NCBI RefSeq assembly: GCF_014199985.1
Contig: NZ_JACHOS010000003.1
Coordinates: 148,454 to 212,453 of the forward strand
Direction of reading: 5' to 3'
DNA: 64,000 nt
Source of the DNA: Methylorubrum rhodesianum
GTDB lineage: Bacteria; Pseudomonadota; Alphaproteobacteria; Rhizobiales; Beijerinckiaceae
In this document: positions 1 through 9,000 of the stretch, in pieces
How the letters are laid out: each line of letters starts with the position of its first letter
Numbering within the stretch: the first letter of the stretch is position 1
Program-made: the position numbers and the translations under genes
Notes under the pieces: model-generated
Told to the model about the DNA's origin: nothing
The model's database searches: none
Seen by the model: the letters and a program-made list of their open reading frames with translations, nothing else

Positions 1-138
1 TACAGCCTTGGAGCCCTTGGCCTTGGAGCCCTTGGCCTTGGAGCCCTTGGCCTTGGAGCCCTTGGCCTTGGAGCCCTTGGCCTTGGAGCCCTTGGCCTTG
101 GAGCCCTTGGCCTTGGTGCCGGATGCCGTCTTCGCCAC
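1..138 (-). CDS. Lys/Ala/Gly/Ser-rich repeat protein, N-terminal part (continues past left edge)
   Basis: The GTG start at 138 is preceded by a strong ribosome binding site (GGGGGAGG, six bases away) and opens a frame that stays open to the window edge. The protein begins MAKTASGTKA and then repeats the pentapeptide KGSKA at least seven times, one per 15-bp DNA unit. It is very basic, low in complexity and lacks a signal peptide. Such tails occur in histone-H1-like and other nucleic-acid- or polyanion-binding bacterial proteins, but any folded domain lies outside the window, so no function is assigned. The opposite-strand reading of the same repeat (Leu-Glu-Pro-Ala) is a mirror without a ribosome binding site. 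The frame and repeat are seen directly. A DNA-binding role is inference. Confidence 0.7.
   Translation of the reverse strand, partial: MAKTASGTKAKGSKAKGSKAKGSKAKGSKAKGSKAKGSKAKGSKAV
6..116. repeat. 15-bp in-frame tandem repeat (7 perfect copies plus a partial)
   Basis: The unit CCTTGGAGCCCTTGG is repeated without mismatch from 6 to 110, and a partial eighth copy runs to 116. The unit is a multiple of three, so copy-number change lengthens or shortens the encoded KGSKA tract without shifting frame. Perfect identity between copies points to recent expansion or active slippage or recombination. Confidence 0.95.
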
Positions 139-344
139 GGAAAGCCTCCCCCGATACGCGATGGTGCGTCGGACGATCCGGCCGCATCGTCGGCCCCGGG
201 GCCCGCAATCGTCGGGTCGGTGTTCAGGCCCCCGCGTGCCGGACTGTCAACCGCTCGCGGTCTGGTTGACGTGTCAGGGCCGCCGCGCCGTCAGCCTGCA
301 CAGGGACGGTCCGGCGCCGCGGGAGGATCAGAAGAGGGGGCGGA

Positions 345-1850
345 TCAGAAGAACAGCGTCGTGTTGAGGTAGCCGTAGAAGGTGTCGCCCGTGTCCGGCG
401 CGTTGGGGGCGTTGCGCAGGAAGTCGCCCTTGGCGAGGTAGGCGAGCCCGGTGTCGAGGATCATCTCGTTGGGAATGATCCAGTAGCGCAGGCGTCCCTC
501 GATCTGGTGGCCGGCGAAGGTGCCGGAGCGGCCGGAGCGGTCGCGGATCAGGGTCGCGGCGAAGGTGTCGGTGGCGCTCTCGAGCCAGAGCGGGCGGTAG
601 GCGACGAAGGCGTCCCACACCTTGCTCGGGGTGATCTCGGCGCGAATCGAGGGCGAGATCAGGTTGGCGCGCTGCACCGGGCCGTAGAGGCCGGTCGGGC
701 CGTACTCGAAGCGCCGGGCACCGAACAGGGTGTCGAAGCGGGTGAACTTGCCGTCGTTGTTCCGGTCGCCGCTGGCGTGGTCGTAGTGCAGCGACAGCCT
801 CGGCTTCCACGCGTGGTCGAGGGTGTAGCCGACCTCGGCATGGACGAAATAGGCTGAGACCGTGAGGTCGCGCAGGTCGGTGGCCGCCGCGGTCTCGCGG
901 GCCAGACCGGTCTGGTAGATCGCCTCGAAATCGTAGTCGAACGCGCCGACCTGCGGCCGGCGGGCGAGGCGCATGCCGGGGGTGAACAGGCGCCGGTCGC
1001 GGGTCTGGACCGAGCGCAGGCCGGTGCCCGAATCCTGCTCGTAGAGGCCGTAGCCGTAGAGCTCGAACGTGCCGCCGAGGATGTCCGCGAAGGTGTAGGA
1101 GGCGCCGAACAGTTGCAGGTTCAGGCTCTCGCGGTCGAACTCGATGCCGTTGTCGAGGATGCCGTTGACGTCGTCGGGCAGGCGGGTGTGCGGCATCACC
1201 CACAGGGCGGTGAACTTGTCCCGGTTCGCGCCCTGCCAGTCATAGGTCAGGCCGGTATAGGCGTTGATGGTGTTGCGGAACTGCTGGCGCGAGACGAGGC
1301 GGCGCGAGCCGATGTTCTTGGTGAAGCGGCCGACCGTGAGGCTGCTCTTCGAGCCGTCGCCGCCGAGATCGCCCGTGTCGAAGTTCAGATAGGCCTGGCC
1401 CGGTTCGAGGGCGTTGATCTCCGTGGTGAAGGCGGAGGAGTTGCGCTGCTGGAAATAGCCGCGGCTGTCGAACAGCTCGACGCCGAGGCGCACCGGGCCC
1501 TTGATCCCGTACTCCACGTACAGGGTGGTGAGATACGAGTTCAGGATGTCGTTGGCGGCGAAGGTCGGCACCGGGCGGAACTGGTTGGCGATGCCCTCCA
1601 CCCGCGGCCGGAACGAGCCGCTGATGCGCCAGTTCTCCGGCTCGCCGAGCGCCTTGTAGAGGACGTTCGGCGGCTGGGCCGGGGCGGCTGCGAAATACGG
1701 CCAAGATTGCGCCTTGGCCTTCGCGGCCGATGCCCGGGCGGTCTCCTTTTCCGTCGGGGCGGCGGGCACGGTTTGGGCACGGGCCGGGCCGGAGGGAACG
1801 GCGAGGAAGATTCCGGACAGCAGAGACGCGTACAGAACCGATCGTTTCAC
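345..1850 (-). CDS. Alginate-export-type outer membrane beta-barrel porin
   Basis: A 501-residue protein starting at GTG 1850, chosen because it gives a clean signal peptide (VKRSVLYASLLSGIFLAVPS, cleavage after the ARA of GPARA) and has AAGGGG about eight bases upstream. Longer in-frame starts add an unlikely basic leader. The mature part is rich in alternating aromatic and polar beta-strands (YLTTLYVEYGIKGPVRLGVE) and ends in the C-terminal phenylalanine typical of outer membrane barrels (GYLNTTLFF). The pattern fits the alginate_exp family (AlgE-like, PF13372), which many alphaproteobacteria carry as a general anionic-compound channel. Substrate unknown; no alginate genes lie nearby, so true alginate export is unlikely. 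Monocistronic, with a long upstream region. Confidence 0.75.
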   Translation of the reverse strand: MKRSVLYASLLSGIFLAVPSGPARAQTVPAAPTEKETARASAAKAKAQSWPYFAAAPAQPPNVLYKALGEPENWRISGSFRPRVEGIANQFRPVPTFAANDILNSYLTTLYVEYGIKGPVRLGVELFDSRGYFQQRNSSAFTTEINALEPGQAYLNFDTGDLGGDGSKSSLTVGRFTKNIGSRRLVSRQQFRNTINAYTGLTYDWQGANRDKFTALWVMPHTRLPDDVNGILDNGIEFDRESLNLQLFGASYTFADILGGTFELYGYGLYEQDSGTGLRSVQTRDRRLFTPGMRLARRPQVGAFDYDFEAIYQTGLARETAAATDLRDLTVSAYFVHAEVGYTLDHAWKPRLSLHYDHASGDRNNDGKFTRFDTLFGARRFEYGPTGLYGPVQRANLISPSIRAEITPSKVWDAFVAYRPLWLESATDTFAATLIRDRSGRSGTFAGHQIEGRLRYWIIPNEMILDTGLAYLAKGDFLRNAPNAPDTGDTFYGYLNTTLFF

Positions 1851-2549
1851 GGCGGTGCCCCTTGTTTTTGCGGAAATTCTTTCCGTTGAAGGATAAAAAT
1901 CGCCCAATCTGGTATACAAGTGCAAGAAGGGCGGCAGTTGTTCGTGCGCTTTCTTGGCGGATGGTGAGGCCGTTCGGGCGGTCCGGGTTGGTTTTCCACA
2001 TCGCGACCTGCGCTGAAAACGGCGTTTTATCAGAGGTTTGGCCGCCAATCGGTGCGGGCTTCGGCCGCCCCGGTCTTGTCCCTCCGCGGCAACGCCGGCG
2101 TAAATTATCAAGTATTGATGCCTCGGGCGGGATTAAAAGCGCCTCACTCAGCACCCGATCGCCGACGGGTCTCGCTCTGGCGGCGCCGTGCGGTTCGTGA
2201 GGCGCGACGCCGGAACGCCCCGCGCGACCGCTGCGAGCCGGGACGCGCCCTCTCTCGCGTCGAGTTGCCCCGTCCGCACGGTCGATGCGGCCGCGGCATC
2301 CCGACCGGCCGCATCGAGGGAGCGGACTGCGACCGAAAAGTCACAGGACGGCGCAGATCTGCGGCCGCGCGAGTTGACGCGTGACTTATCAAATGCAGGG
2401 CTTTATGATTTCAATATTGATGCCGATTTATCCAGGATTGCCTGAAGATAAATCAGATCCGCACAGCAGATATGCAAGTCTTTTCCGGGGCGACAGGCCG
2501 GGCCGCTTGGCGTTGCGAGGGGCCGGGACTGATGACGGAGGTCTGGTGG
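1851..2549. other. Intergenic region between two divergent outer membrane protein genes
   Basis: About 700 bp without a convincing gene. It holds the leader and presumed promoter of the leftward alginate-export-type gene (1851-1930). For the rightward porin there is a TATGAT hexamer at 2404-2409 in a locally AT-richer stretch, without a good -35. Short open frames here lack ribosome binding sites and family character. Nothing else is seen. Confidence 0.6.
1909..1920. promoter_or_regulatory. Near-palindrome CTGGTATACAAG upstream of the barrel gene
   Basis: A 12-bp sequence symmetric at ten positions around GTATAC, 59 bp upstream of the GTG at 1850, in an AT-richer stretch that probably holds the promoter. 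The core resembles operators of GntR/FadR-type regulators. No regulator gene is adjacent, so the assignment is tentative. Confidence 0.3.
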
Positions 2550-4214
2550 ATGGGGCGGGTTGCGACGTCACTCCTCGCAGGAGCCACGGCCGCGGTCTCT
2601 GCCGCGATGGCCGTCGACGCCGCCCGGGCGGCTGACCTGCCCGTCAAGAAGGCGGTGCCCGTCGAGTACGTCCGGGTCTGCAGCGCGAGCGGTGCGGGCT
2701 TCTTCTATATCCCCGGTACCGATACCTGCCTGCGCGTTTCGGGCCGCGCCCGCTTCGAGGCCGGCTACATTCCGGTCCAGAACCGCGCCAACAGCTCGGG
2801 CGACCTGTCGCAGTACCGCGGGCTGATGCGCATGAACTTCGATGCGCGCACGCAGACCGGCTACGGGACCCTGCGCGCCTTCCTGCGCCTGGAGGCCGCG
2901 AGCCGCACCGGCGTGTTCATGGCCTCGGGCACGCAGCAGCGCGTCGGCAACGCCTTCCCGGCGCTCGGCCAGGACGCGTTCGGCCGGGTCCAGAACTTCA
3001 TCGTGACCGAGAAGGCCTTCGTTCAGTTCGCCGGGCTGACCGCGGGCCGCGCCTCCTCGTTCTTCGACTTCTACGCCCACGATTACGAGCTGATCAGCTC
3101 GACGGCGGGCTCGGACGTGCCCTCCACCAACCTCCTCGCCTACACCCACAAGATCGGCGAGGGCTGGTCCGCGACGCTGTCGATGGAGGACCCGAACTTC
3201 CGCAAGAACCCGTTCTACGCCGCCGCGGTCGGCGCCACGGGGACCCTCCCCGGCCAGTCCGGCCTGAACACCGTCCTCGTCACGGCTCCCAGTCCCGTCA
3301 TCCTCGGCACCAACGCCAGCGGCACCGCCAGCTCGGTCGTCTTCGTCGACACGGTGCAGCGCTCGCGCATGCCGGACTTCGTCGGCGCGCTGCGCCACGA
3401 CGCCGCCTGGGGCTCGGCCCAGCTCTCGGCCGCCGTCAAGGACGTCAATCTCGGCGGCTTCATCGCCAATTCGGGCCTCTCCGCCCTGACGCCGGTGCCG
3501 GGCTCCGCCAGCGGGCCGGTGGGGGCCGGCACCGCCGCAGCGCTGCTCGCCGCCCGCGGCCTCACCTCCGGGTCGCAGACGGCCTATGGCTGGGCCGTGC
3601 AGGGCGGGCTCAAGCTCAACCTGCCCTGGATCGCCGCGGGCGACGGGCTCTACCTGCAGGGCGCCTACGGCGAGGGCGCGCTGATCTATACCGGCTTCTC
3701 GTACTTCACCGGTACCTATGCCAGCCAGCTCAACCCGGTTCAGGGCGCGCCCTTCGTGCACGCGCTCGCCGACGCGGTGGTCAACCCGCTGTCCGGCCGG
3801 ATCGAGCTGTCGACGAGCTTCACGGCGACCGCCTCCCTCCTTCACTACTGGACGCCCGAATGGCGCTCCGCCTTCTTCGGGAGCTACGGCGAGATCGGGT
3901 TCAGGCGCGGCACCCGCGAGGCGTTCAGCCTCGTCAACGGTCTCGTGGGCGCCGCGGCGCCGCCGACCGGCGCCGCCTTCGCCTTCAGCCCGATCCTGCG
4001 CGACAATTACCAGATCATCGCCGGCACCAGCCTGATCTGGTCGCCGGTCAAGGATCTCGATATCGGCATCGAGGGAACCTATATCGGCACCGGCCCGCTC
4101 GGCGGGCGCGTCACGGACGCGAGCCGCCCCGTCACGGTGAACGGCCTGCCGGCCTATACCGAGAAGCGCTACGACACGACCCAGATCCGCATGCGGGTCC
4201 AGCGCGACTTCTGA
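2550..4214 (+). CDS. Alphaproteobacterial porin (porin_2 family)
   Basis: A 554-residue outer membrane porin. The ATG at 2550 is chosen over one at 2532 because GGAGGT sits seven bases upstream. It gives a signal peptide MGRVATSLLAGATAAVSAAM ending ...ARA-ADLP. The mature N-terminus (ADLPVKKAVPVEYVRVC, then GAGFFYIPGTDTCLRVSGR) is the hallmark of the porin_2 family (Omp2a/b and RopA relatives of Brucella and rhizobia), including the conserved cysteine pair. The C-terminus RMRVQRDF ends in phenylalanine as barrels do. Role: trimeric general diffusion channel. Slightly longer than many family members, with Gly/Ala/Ser-rich inserts around residues 240-350. Monocistronic. Confidence 0.9.
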   Translation: MGRVATSLLAGATAAVSAAMAVDAARAADLPVKKAVPVEYVRVCSASGAGFFYIPGTDTCLRVSGRARFEAGYIPVQNRANSSGDLSQYRGLMRMNFDARTQTGYGTLRAFLRLEAASRTGVFMASGTQQRVGNAFPALGQDAFGRVQNFIVTEKAFVQFAGLTAGRASSFFDFYAHDYELISSTAGSDVPSTNLLAYTHKIGEGWSATLSMEDPNFRKNPFYAAAVGATGTLPGQSGLNTVLVTAPSPVILGTNASGTASSVVFVDTVQRSRMPDFVGALRHDAAWGSAQLSAAVKDVNLGGFIANSGLSALTPVPGSASGPVGAGTAAALLAARGLTSGSQTAYGWAVQGGLKLNLPWIAAGDGLYLQGAYGEGALIYTGFSYFTGTYASQLNPVQGAPFVHALADAVVNPLSGRIELSTSFTATASLLHYWTPEWRSAFFGSYGEIGFRRGTREAFSLVNGLVGAAAPPTGAAFAFSPILRDNYQIIAGTSLIWSPVKDLDIGIEGTYIGTGPLGGRVTDASRPVTVNGLPAYTEKRYDTTQIRMRVQRDF

Positions 4215-4453
4215 TCGGTCGCCTTTCTCTGCGCGAGGACGTCCCCGGCTTTCCGTCCCGCGGACGCACCCGCCGGCGGGCCCCGCGGAGAGTAACGCTT
4301 TGCGCCGATGGTACGGGCTTTGCCTCGGCGGGCCCGTCCGGATCGGATGACAAGCGCTTCTCTCGGCATCACTATGCGGTTCACGTCGCGTGCACGTCAC
4401 GCGTGTCGTCCCGGCTGCAACGAGGCGGCCGTCATCAGAAGAAGGTCCGCCGT

Positions 4454-5365
4454 ATGCACCTGAGCCACGCGCTTCTCCTCGCTGCCCTCGCGATTCCGGC
4501 GGCCACGGCACCGGTCGGCGCGCAGGAGTTGAGCGGAACCCTCAAGAAGGTGAAGGACACCGGCGCGATCACGATCGGCTATCGCGATTCCTCGGTGCCG
4601 TTCTCCTATCTCGACGGCAACCAGAAGCCGGTGGGCTACGCCTACGAGATCTGCCTCAAGATCGCCGATGCGGTCAAAGCGCAGCTGAAGCTCGACAAGC
4701 TGGAGGTGAAGCTCAATCCGGTCACCTCGGCGACACGCATCCCGCTGATCGCCAACGGCACGATCGACCTCGAATGCGGCTCGACCACCAACAACGCCGA
4801 CCGCCAGAAGCAGGCCGCCTTCACCAACACCCACTTCCTCACCGCGACCCGCTACGTCGCTAAGAAGGAGAAGGGCCTCGACAAGACCGACGATCTCAAA
4901 GGCCGCACCGTGGTCTCGACCTCGGGCACGACCAACATCCGCCAGATCAACGAAATCAACGCGGCCCGCGGCCTCGGCATGCGGATCCTGCCGGCCAAGG
5001 ACCATGCGGAGGCCTTCCTGATGGTCGAGACGGGCCGTGCCGATGCCTTCGTGATGGACGACGTGCTGCTCGCCGCCCTGGTGGCCGGGTCGAAGACGCC
5101 GGACGCCTACGCCATCTCCTCGGAGGCTCAGTCGAAGCCCGAGCCCTACGGGATCATGCTGCGCAAGGACGATGCGCCCTTCAAGGCGGTGGCCGACGCG
5201 GCGACTGCGGCGCTCTACAAGAGCCCGGAGGGCAAGGCGCTCTACGAGAAGTGGTTCACGCAAGCCATCCCGCCGCGGGGCATCAACCTCAAGCTCCCGC
5301 TGAGCGAGCCGATGCAGAAGGCTCTCGCCCATCCCAGCGACAGCGCGGACCCGGCCGCCTATTGA
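4454..5365 (+). CDS. Polar amino-acid ABC transporter, periplasmic substrate-binding protein
   Basis: A 303-residue protein with signal peptide MHLSHALLLAALAIPAATAP ending VGA-QE. It is a SBP_bac_3 domain protein: it opens with the TGAITIGYRDSSVPFSYLD segment characteristic of GltI/AatJ glutamate-aspartate binding proteins and carries the ECGSTTNNADRQKQAAF signature. It should capture acidic or other polar amino acids and hand them to the two permeases encoded just downstream. AGAAGG lies upstream of the ATG at 4454. A much longer in-frame opening exists but overlaps the porin gene and is not used. First gene of a four-gene transport operon; the gap to the next gene is 22 bp. Exact substrate cannot be read from sequence. 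Confidence 0.88.
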   Translation: MHLSHALLLAALAIPAATAPVGAQELSGTLKKVKDTGAITIGYRDSSVPFSYLDGNQKPVGYAYEICLKIADAVKAQLKLDKLEVKLNPVTSATRIPLIANGTIDLECGSTTNNADRQKQAAFTNTHFLTATRYVAKKEKGLDKTDDLKGRTVVSTSGTTNIRQINEINAARGLGMRILPAKDHAEAFLMVETGRADAFVMDDVLLAALVAGSKTPDAYAISSEAQSKPEPYGIMLRKDDAPFKAVADAATAALYKSPEGKALYEKWFTQAIPPRGINLKLPLSEPMQKALAHPSDSADPAAY

Positions 5366-5387
5366 TCCCTGACGCCAGGGGGCGGCC

Positions 5388-6110
5388 ATGAACTACACCT
5401 GGAACTGGGGCATCTTCCAAGAGCCCTCGCCGGAGGGCGCCGGCACCTACGCCGACATGCTGCTCTCGGGCCTGTCCTGGACCATCGCCACGGCGCTCGC
5501 CTCCTGGGTCATCGCCTTCTCCCTCGGCTCGGTGATCGGGGTGATGCGCACGCTGCCCTCGCGCGCCGCCAACGCGGTCGGCGCCGCCTATGTCGAGCTG
5601 TTCCGCAACGTGCCGCTGCTGGTGCAGATGTTCCTCTGGTACTTCGTGCTGCCGGAACTCCTGCCCGCCGGCCTCGGCACGGCGGTGAAGCAGTTGCCCG
5701 ACGCGCCGTTCTACACGGCGGTGCTGTGTCTCGGGTTCTTCACCGCCTCGCGGGTGGCCGAGCAGGTGCGGGCGGGCATCCAGTCGCTGCCGCGAGGCCA
5801 GCGGATGGCCGGCACGGCCATGGGCTTCACCACGGTCCAGACCTACCGCTACGTGCTGCTCCCCAACGCCTACCGGATCATCCTGCCGCCGCTCACCTCG
5901 GAATTTCTCAACAACCTCAAGAACACCTCGGTGGCGCTGACCATCGGCCTGCTCGAACTGACGGCCCGGGCGCGCTCGATGCAGGAATTCTCGTTCCAGG
6001 TGTTCGAGGCCTTCACGGCGGCCACGATCCTCTACCTCCTCCTCAACCTGGTTGTGATCGCGGGGGCGACCCTGCTGGAGCGGACCGTCGCCGTGCCGGG
6101 GGCGCGCTAG
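5388..6110 (+). CDS. Amino-acid ABC transporter permease (GltJ-like)
   Basis: A 240-residue inner membrane permease of the HisM/GltJ type (3-TM amino-acid permease family). Visible marks are the hydrophobic first segment around residues 25-50, [21 protein letters not shown] (the conserved ELFRxxPLLVQ stretch) and the EAA-type loop ([20 protein letters not shown]) that contacts the ATPase. Paired with the next permease, which it abuts without a base between stop and start, indicating translational coupling and heterodimer formation. Operon order SBP-permease-permease-ATPase matches gltIJKL of enterobacteria. Confidence 0.88.
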   Translation: MNYTWNWGIFQEPSPEGAGTYADMLLSGLSWTIATALASWVIAFSLGSVIGVMRTLPSRAANAVGAAYVELFRNVPLLVQMFLWYFVLPELLPAGLGTAVKQLPDAPFYTAVLCLGFFTASRVAEQVRAGIQSLPRGQRMAGTAMGFTTVQTYRYVLLPNAYRIILPPLTSEFLNNLKNTSVALTIGLLELTARARSMQEFSFQVFEAFTAATILYLLLNLVVIAGATLLERTVAVPGAR

Positions 6111-6803
6111 ATGTTCGCGAATTTCGACTTCTCGGTCATCGGCGCCTCGCTGCCCTACCTGTTCGGGCAGGGCATGGTGTTCACGCTGACGCTGACCGCG
6201 CTCGCCGCCACCGGGGGCATCGTGTTCGGCACGCTTCTCGCCATGATGCGGCTGTCGAGCATCCCCGGCCTGACGCACGCGGCCAAGCTCTACGTCGAGC
6301 TGATGCGCTCGCTGCCGCTCGTGCTCGTCATCTTCTGGTTCTACTTCCTCGTCCCCTATATCGGCGCCTGGGCGACGGGCTCGGCCACGCCGATCCAGGT
6401 CGGCGCCTTCTCCTCGGCGCTGATCACCTTCACCCTGTTCGAGGCGGCCTACTTCGCCGAGATCATGCGCGCCGGGATCCAGTCGATCCCCAGGGGCCAG
6501 ACCGCGGCGGCCCGGGCGCTCGGCATGAGCTACGCGCAGACCATGCGGCTCGTGGTGCTGCCGCAGGCGTTGCGCAACATGCTGCCGCTGCTGCTGACCC
6601 AGACGATCGTGCTCTTCCAAGACACCTCCCTCGTCTACGTGCTCTCGCTGACCGATTTCCTGGGCGCGGCCTCCAAGGTCGCACAGCGCGACGGGCGGCT
6701 CGTGGAAATGTATCTGTTCGCCGCGCTCGTCTACTTCGCCGTCTGCTTCACGGCCTCGCTGCTGGTGCGCCGGCTCCAAGCCCGTACGGCGATCGTCCGG
6801 TGA
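6111..6803 (+). CDS. Amino-acid ABC transporter permease (GltK-like)
   Basis: A 230-residue inner membrane permease, second half of the heterodimer. It shows [21 protein letters not shown] and the EAA loop [20 protein letters not shown], parallel to those in the preceding gene. The ATG directly follows the TAG of the upstream permease. Its end is followed 26 bp later by the ATPase gene. Function: membrane channel of the polar amino-acid importer. Confidence 0.88.
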   Translation: MFANFDFSVIGASLPYLFGQGMVFTLTLTALAATGGIVFGTLLAMMRLSSIPGLTHAAKLYVELMRSLPLVLVIFWFYFLVPYIGAWATGSATPIQVGAFSSALITFTLFEAAYFAEIMRAGIQSIPRGQTAAARALGMSYAQTMRLVVLPQALRNMLPLLLTQTIVLFQDTSLVYVLSLTDFLGAASKVAQRDGRLVEMYLFAALVYFAVCFTASLLVRRLQARTAIVR

Positions 6804-6829
6804 GGGGGAAACGCGATGAGGATGGGCCC

Positions 6830-7642
6830 ATGACGACAGACCCCATGACTTCGGCGCCCATGACTTCGGCGCCCGTAACCTCGGCCCCGCAGCCGGCCGC
6901 CGCGGGCGGGTCGATGATCGCCATCGAGGCGGTGTCGAAGTGGTACGGCGAATTCCGTGTCCTGTCCGGCTGCTCCACCGCGGTGAGCCGGGGCGAGGTG
7001 GTGGTGGTCTGCGGCCCCTCGGGCTCGGGCAAGTCGACGCTGCTGAAATGCGTCAACGCCCTGGAGACGTTCCAGGAGGGGCAGATCACCGTCGACGGCA
7101 CGCGGGTGCGGGACAGGGCCACCAACCTGCCGCGGCTGCGCGCGCGGGTCGGCATGGTGTTCCAGCATTTCGAGCTGTTCCCGCATCTGAGCGTCATCGA
7201 CAACCTGACGCTCGCCCCGCGTAAGGTGCTCGGGCGCTCCAAGGAGGCGGCGACCAAGCGCGGCCTCGACCTCCTGGCGCGGGTCGGGCTCTCGGCCCAT
7301 GCGCAGAAGCATCCCGGCCAACTCTCGGGCGGGCAGCAGCAGCGGGTGGCAATCGCCCGGGCGCTTGCCATGGACCCGGTGGTGATGCTGTTCGACGAGC
7401 CGACCTCGGCGCTCGACCCCGAGATGGTCGGCGAGGTGCTCGACGTGATGGTGGAACTGGCCCGCGACGGCATGACCATGATGGTCGTGACCCACGAGAT
7501 GGGCTTCGCCCGCAAGGTGGCCGACCGGGTGGTCTTCATGGATCGCGGCGAGATTGTCGAGGACGTCGCCAAGGACACCTTCTTCGACCGGCCCCGCAGC
7601 GAGCGGGCCCAGCAATTCCTGTCGAAGATCCTCGCTCATTGA
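6830..7642 (+). CDS. Amino-acid ABC transporter ATP-binding protein (GltL-like)
   Basis: A 270-residue ABC ATPase with Walker [10 protein letters not shown], signature [15 protein letters not shown], Walker [14 protein letters not shown] and switch histidine in VVTHEMGFA: all catalytic elements intact. The family core starts at [14 protein letters not shown] (ATG 6914). The start at 6830 adds a 28-residue Ala/Pro/Thr leader built from a repeated MTSAP unit and has GAGG eight bases upstream. Either start is possible; the longer is given because it has the better ribosome binding site. Energises uptake through the two permeases above. Last gene of the operon. Confidence 0.85.
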   Translation: MTTDPMTSAPMTSAPVTSAPQPAAAGGSMIAIEAVSKWYGEFRVLSGCSTAVSRGEVVVVCGPSGSGKSTLLKCVNALETFQEGQITVDGTRVRDRATNLPRLRARVGMVFQHFELFPHLSVIDNLTLAPRKVLGRSKEAATKRGLDLLARVGLSAHAQKHPGQLSGGQQQRVAIARALAMDPVVMLFDEPTSALDPEMVGEVLDVMVELARDGMTMMVVTHEMGFARKVADRVVFMDRGEIVEDVAKDTFFDRPRSERAQQFLSKILAH

Positions 7643-7888
7643 GCGGGATTGATTGGACGGGAATTGGTTGGACGCGGATTGATCGAAGCGAAATCGCGGT
7701 TCCGGCTCTCCCCGATCGCACGTCCCGGCTGTATGCTGGCGGCGCGGGCCGCTGAAACCGGCGCTGTTTCCTTCACGCTGCAGCGGCGTGGGGGCTCTGT
7801 CCGGCTCGGTTTCGAGAGGCACCGTCCGTGGGGCCGGTCCCGAGCTTGATCGAGACGGGTCCCGGTTATTTCACGCAACTTTCCTCGG

Positions 7889-8119
7889 ATGCCGCGTTAT
7901 TATTTCGACATCAACGACGGCACGTCCCTGAGGGACGAGGTGGGTCGCGAGATCCAAGACCCGCTCGCCCTGCGCCGCGAGGCTCTGCGGGTGATGACGA
8001 CCCTGATGGCCGCGGAGGCCGAGGACAGCCAGGATTGCACGCTGGTCCTGACCGTCCGCAACGGCGACGGCGATGGCGTCATGACGATCCGCCTCGTCTG
8101 CCAGATCGACGACGGCTGA
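7889..8119 (+). CDS. DUF6894-type small protein
   Basis: A 76-residue acidic protein beginning MPRYYFDINDG, then DEVGREIQDPLALRREALRV, and ending with a beta-strand-like VLTVRNGDGDGVMTIRLVC. This is the pattern of the DUF6894 family (PRYYFD.. D..G.ELxD...A..EA), which is present in many copies in Methylobacterium and Bradyrhizobium genomes. Function unknown. Stands alone about 250 bp after the ABC operon. The family is recognised from the N-terminal motif; nothing more can be said. Confidence 0.75.
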   Translation: MPRYYFDINDGTSLRDEVGREIQDPLALRREALRVMTTLMAAEAEDSQDCTLVLTVRNGDGDGVMTIRLVCQIDDG

Positions 8120-8193
8120 TCCCGAGTCCACCCCGGCCGAAGCGGAGACCGGATCGGCCGGCCCGCGCGGCGCGCGGGTGAGGGCGGCCGTGA

Positions 8194-8430
8194 TCACGGC
8201 CCATCCGCGCGCGCCGCCCGGGACCCGTCAACGGGCAGCCCTGCAGACGCCGCATCCGGCCGGAGATCCAGTGCGGGCCCTTCCGGAGGCGCTGCCGCGT
8301 GGCCGAGGTCGATCAGGAGCATGTCGAGGAGAACGCGGAGCCGGCGGAAGCCCGAGGCCGGAAGCTTCGCGCGGGCGGCCGCACACAGAGCGGCAATCTC
8401 AGCGGTGGCCTGGGCGTTGTCGGCCGGCAT
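8194..8430 (-). CDS. Small hypothetical helical protein
   Basis: A 78-residue protein starting at ATG 8430 with GGGAAGGA close upstream. It is predicted from composition to be mostly helical (AEIAALCAAARAKLPASGFR, then LRVLLDMLLIDLGHA) followed by a short disordered tail. No signal peptide and no motif I recognise. A longer in-frame version reaching 8526 would run into an AT-rich stretch. Similar short proteins with an N-terminal helical hairpin are common in Methylobacterium. Moderately supported by the ribosome binding site and codon character only. Confidence 0.45.
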   Translation of the reverse strand: MPADNAQATAEIAALCAAARAKLPASGFRRLRVLLDMLLIDLGHAAAPPEGPALDLRPDAASAGLPVDGSRAARADGP

Positions 8431-9000
8431 CGTCCTTCCCTGGCTGGTGCGTATTCGATGAAGTTGTGAGTCTGGTACGGTGAAGAGGCTAATCAATTCG
8501 CCGCATTTAGGCTTGAATATGCTCAATCGAAAACCAAATCAATAATACATCACCTTTAGTTATTGGATGCGACCGAATTTTCGGATCAAAATACCGTGTA
8601 CTCGCCGGTGGTTGGCGAGACGGTGGGGCTTCAAGTCTATCGGAAAAGCATTGGCGGACTTGACGCGGTTCGCGACGCGTGTGCCGAGCTTTCGCAGGAC
8701 ATGATTTACCTCGATGTGGTCGTCGTCTCGCAGCGGTGCAAGTCTATCGAAAGATTTTCCCCAAGGCGCGGTGGTTCCATCGCGATCGGTCGGTCGGACG
8801 ACCGGTCATGTCCTGGAATCGGATCCGACTGGATTGTGTGAGGTTGGCGTCTCCCGGTCCCCGTCTGGGGCGCATTCTTTCGTCCACTTTCGCCGAACCG
8901 AAATCCGCTTCGGTGGAGAGTGCTCCGGGAAGGGCGGCGCGCGGGCGAGGGGACGGGATAGTGCGCGAGCCCCGCCCTCTCCCGCCCGCCTCCGGCCGCG
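8431..9000. other. AT-richer intergenic region without a convincing gene
   Basis: About 570 bp. The stretch 8480-8620 is clearly lower in GC than its surroundings. An open frame at 8563-8841 (92 codons) exists but has no ribosome binding site and no recognisable character. An 11-base direct repeat CAAGTCTATCG occurs at 8632-8642 and 8739-8749. This could be a decayed mobile or gene remnant, but nothing identifiable remains. Confidence 0.5.

Noticed and set aside
8..367. Plus-strand open frame reading the tandem repeat as Leu-Glu-Pro-Ala
   Set aside because: No ribosome binding site. The minus strand of the same repeat has a GTG start with a strong Shine-Dalgarno sequence and a sensible basic protein.
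2568..4511. Long leftward open frame opposite the porin gene
   Set aside because: Mirror frame produced by high GC. The plus-strand porin has signal peptide, family motifs and ribosome binding site.
8563..8841. 92-codon rightward open frame
   Set aside because: No ribosome binding site, no recognisable motif, and sits in an AT-rich patch with a direct repeat. Left as intergenic.
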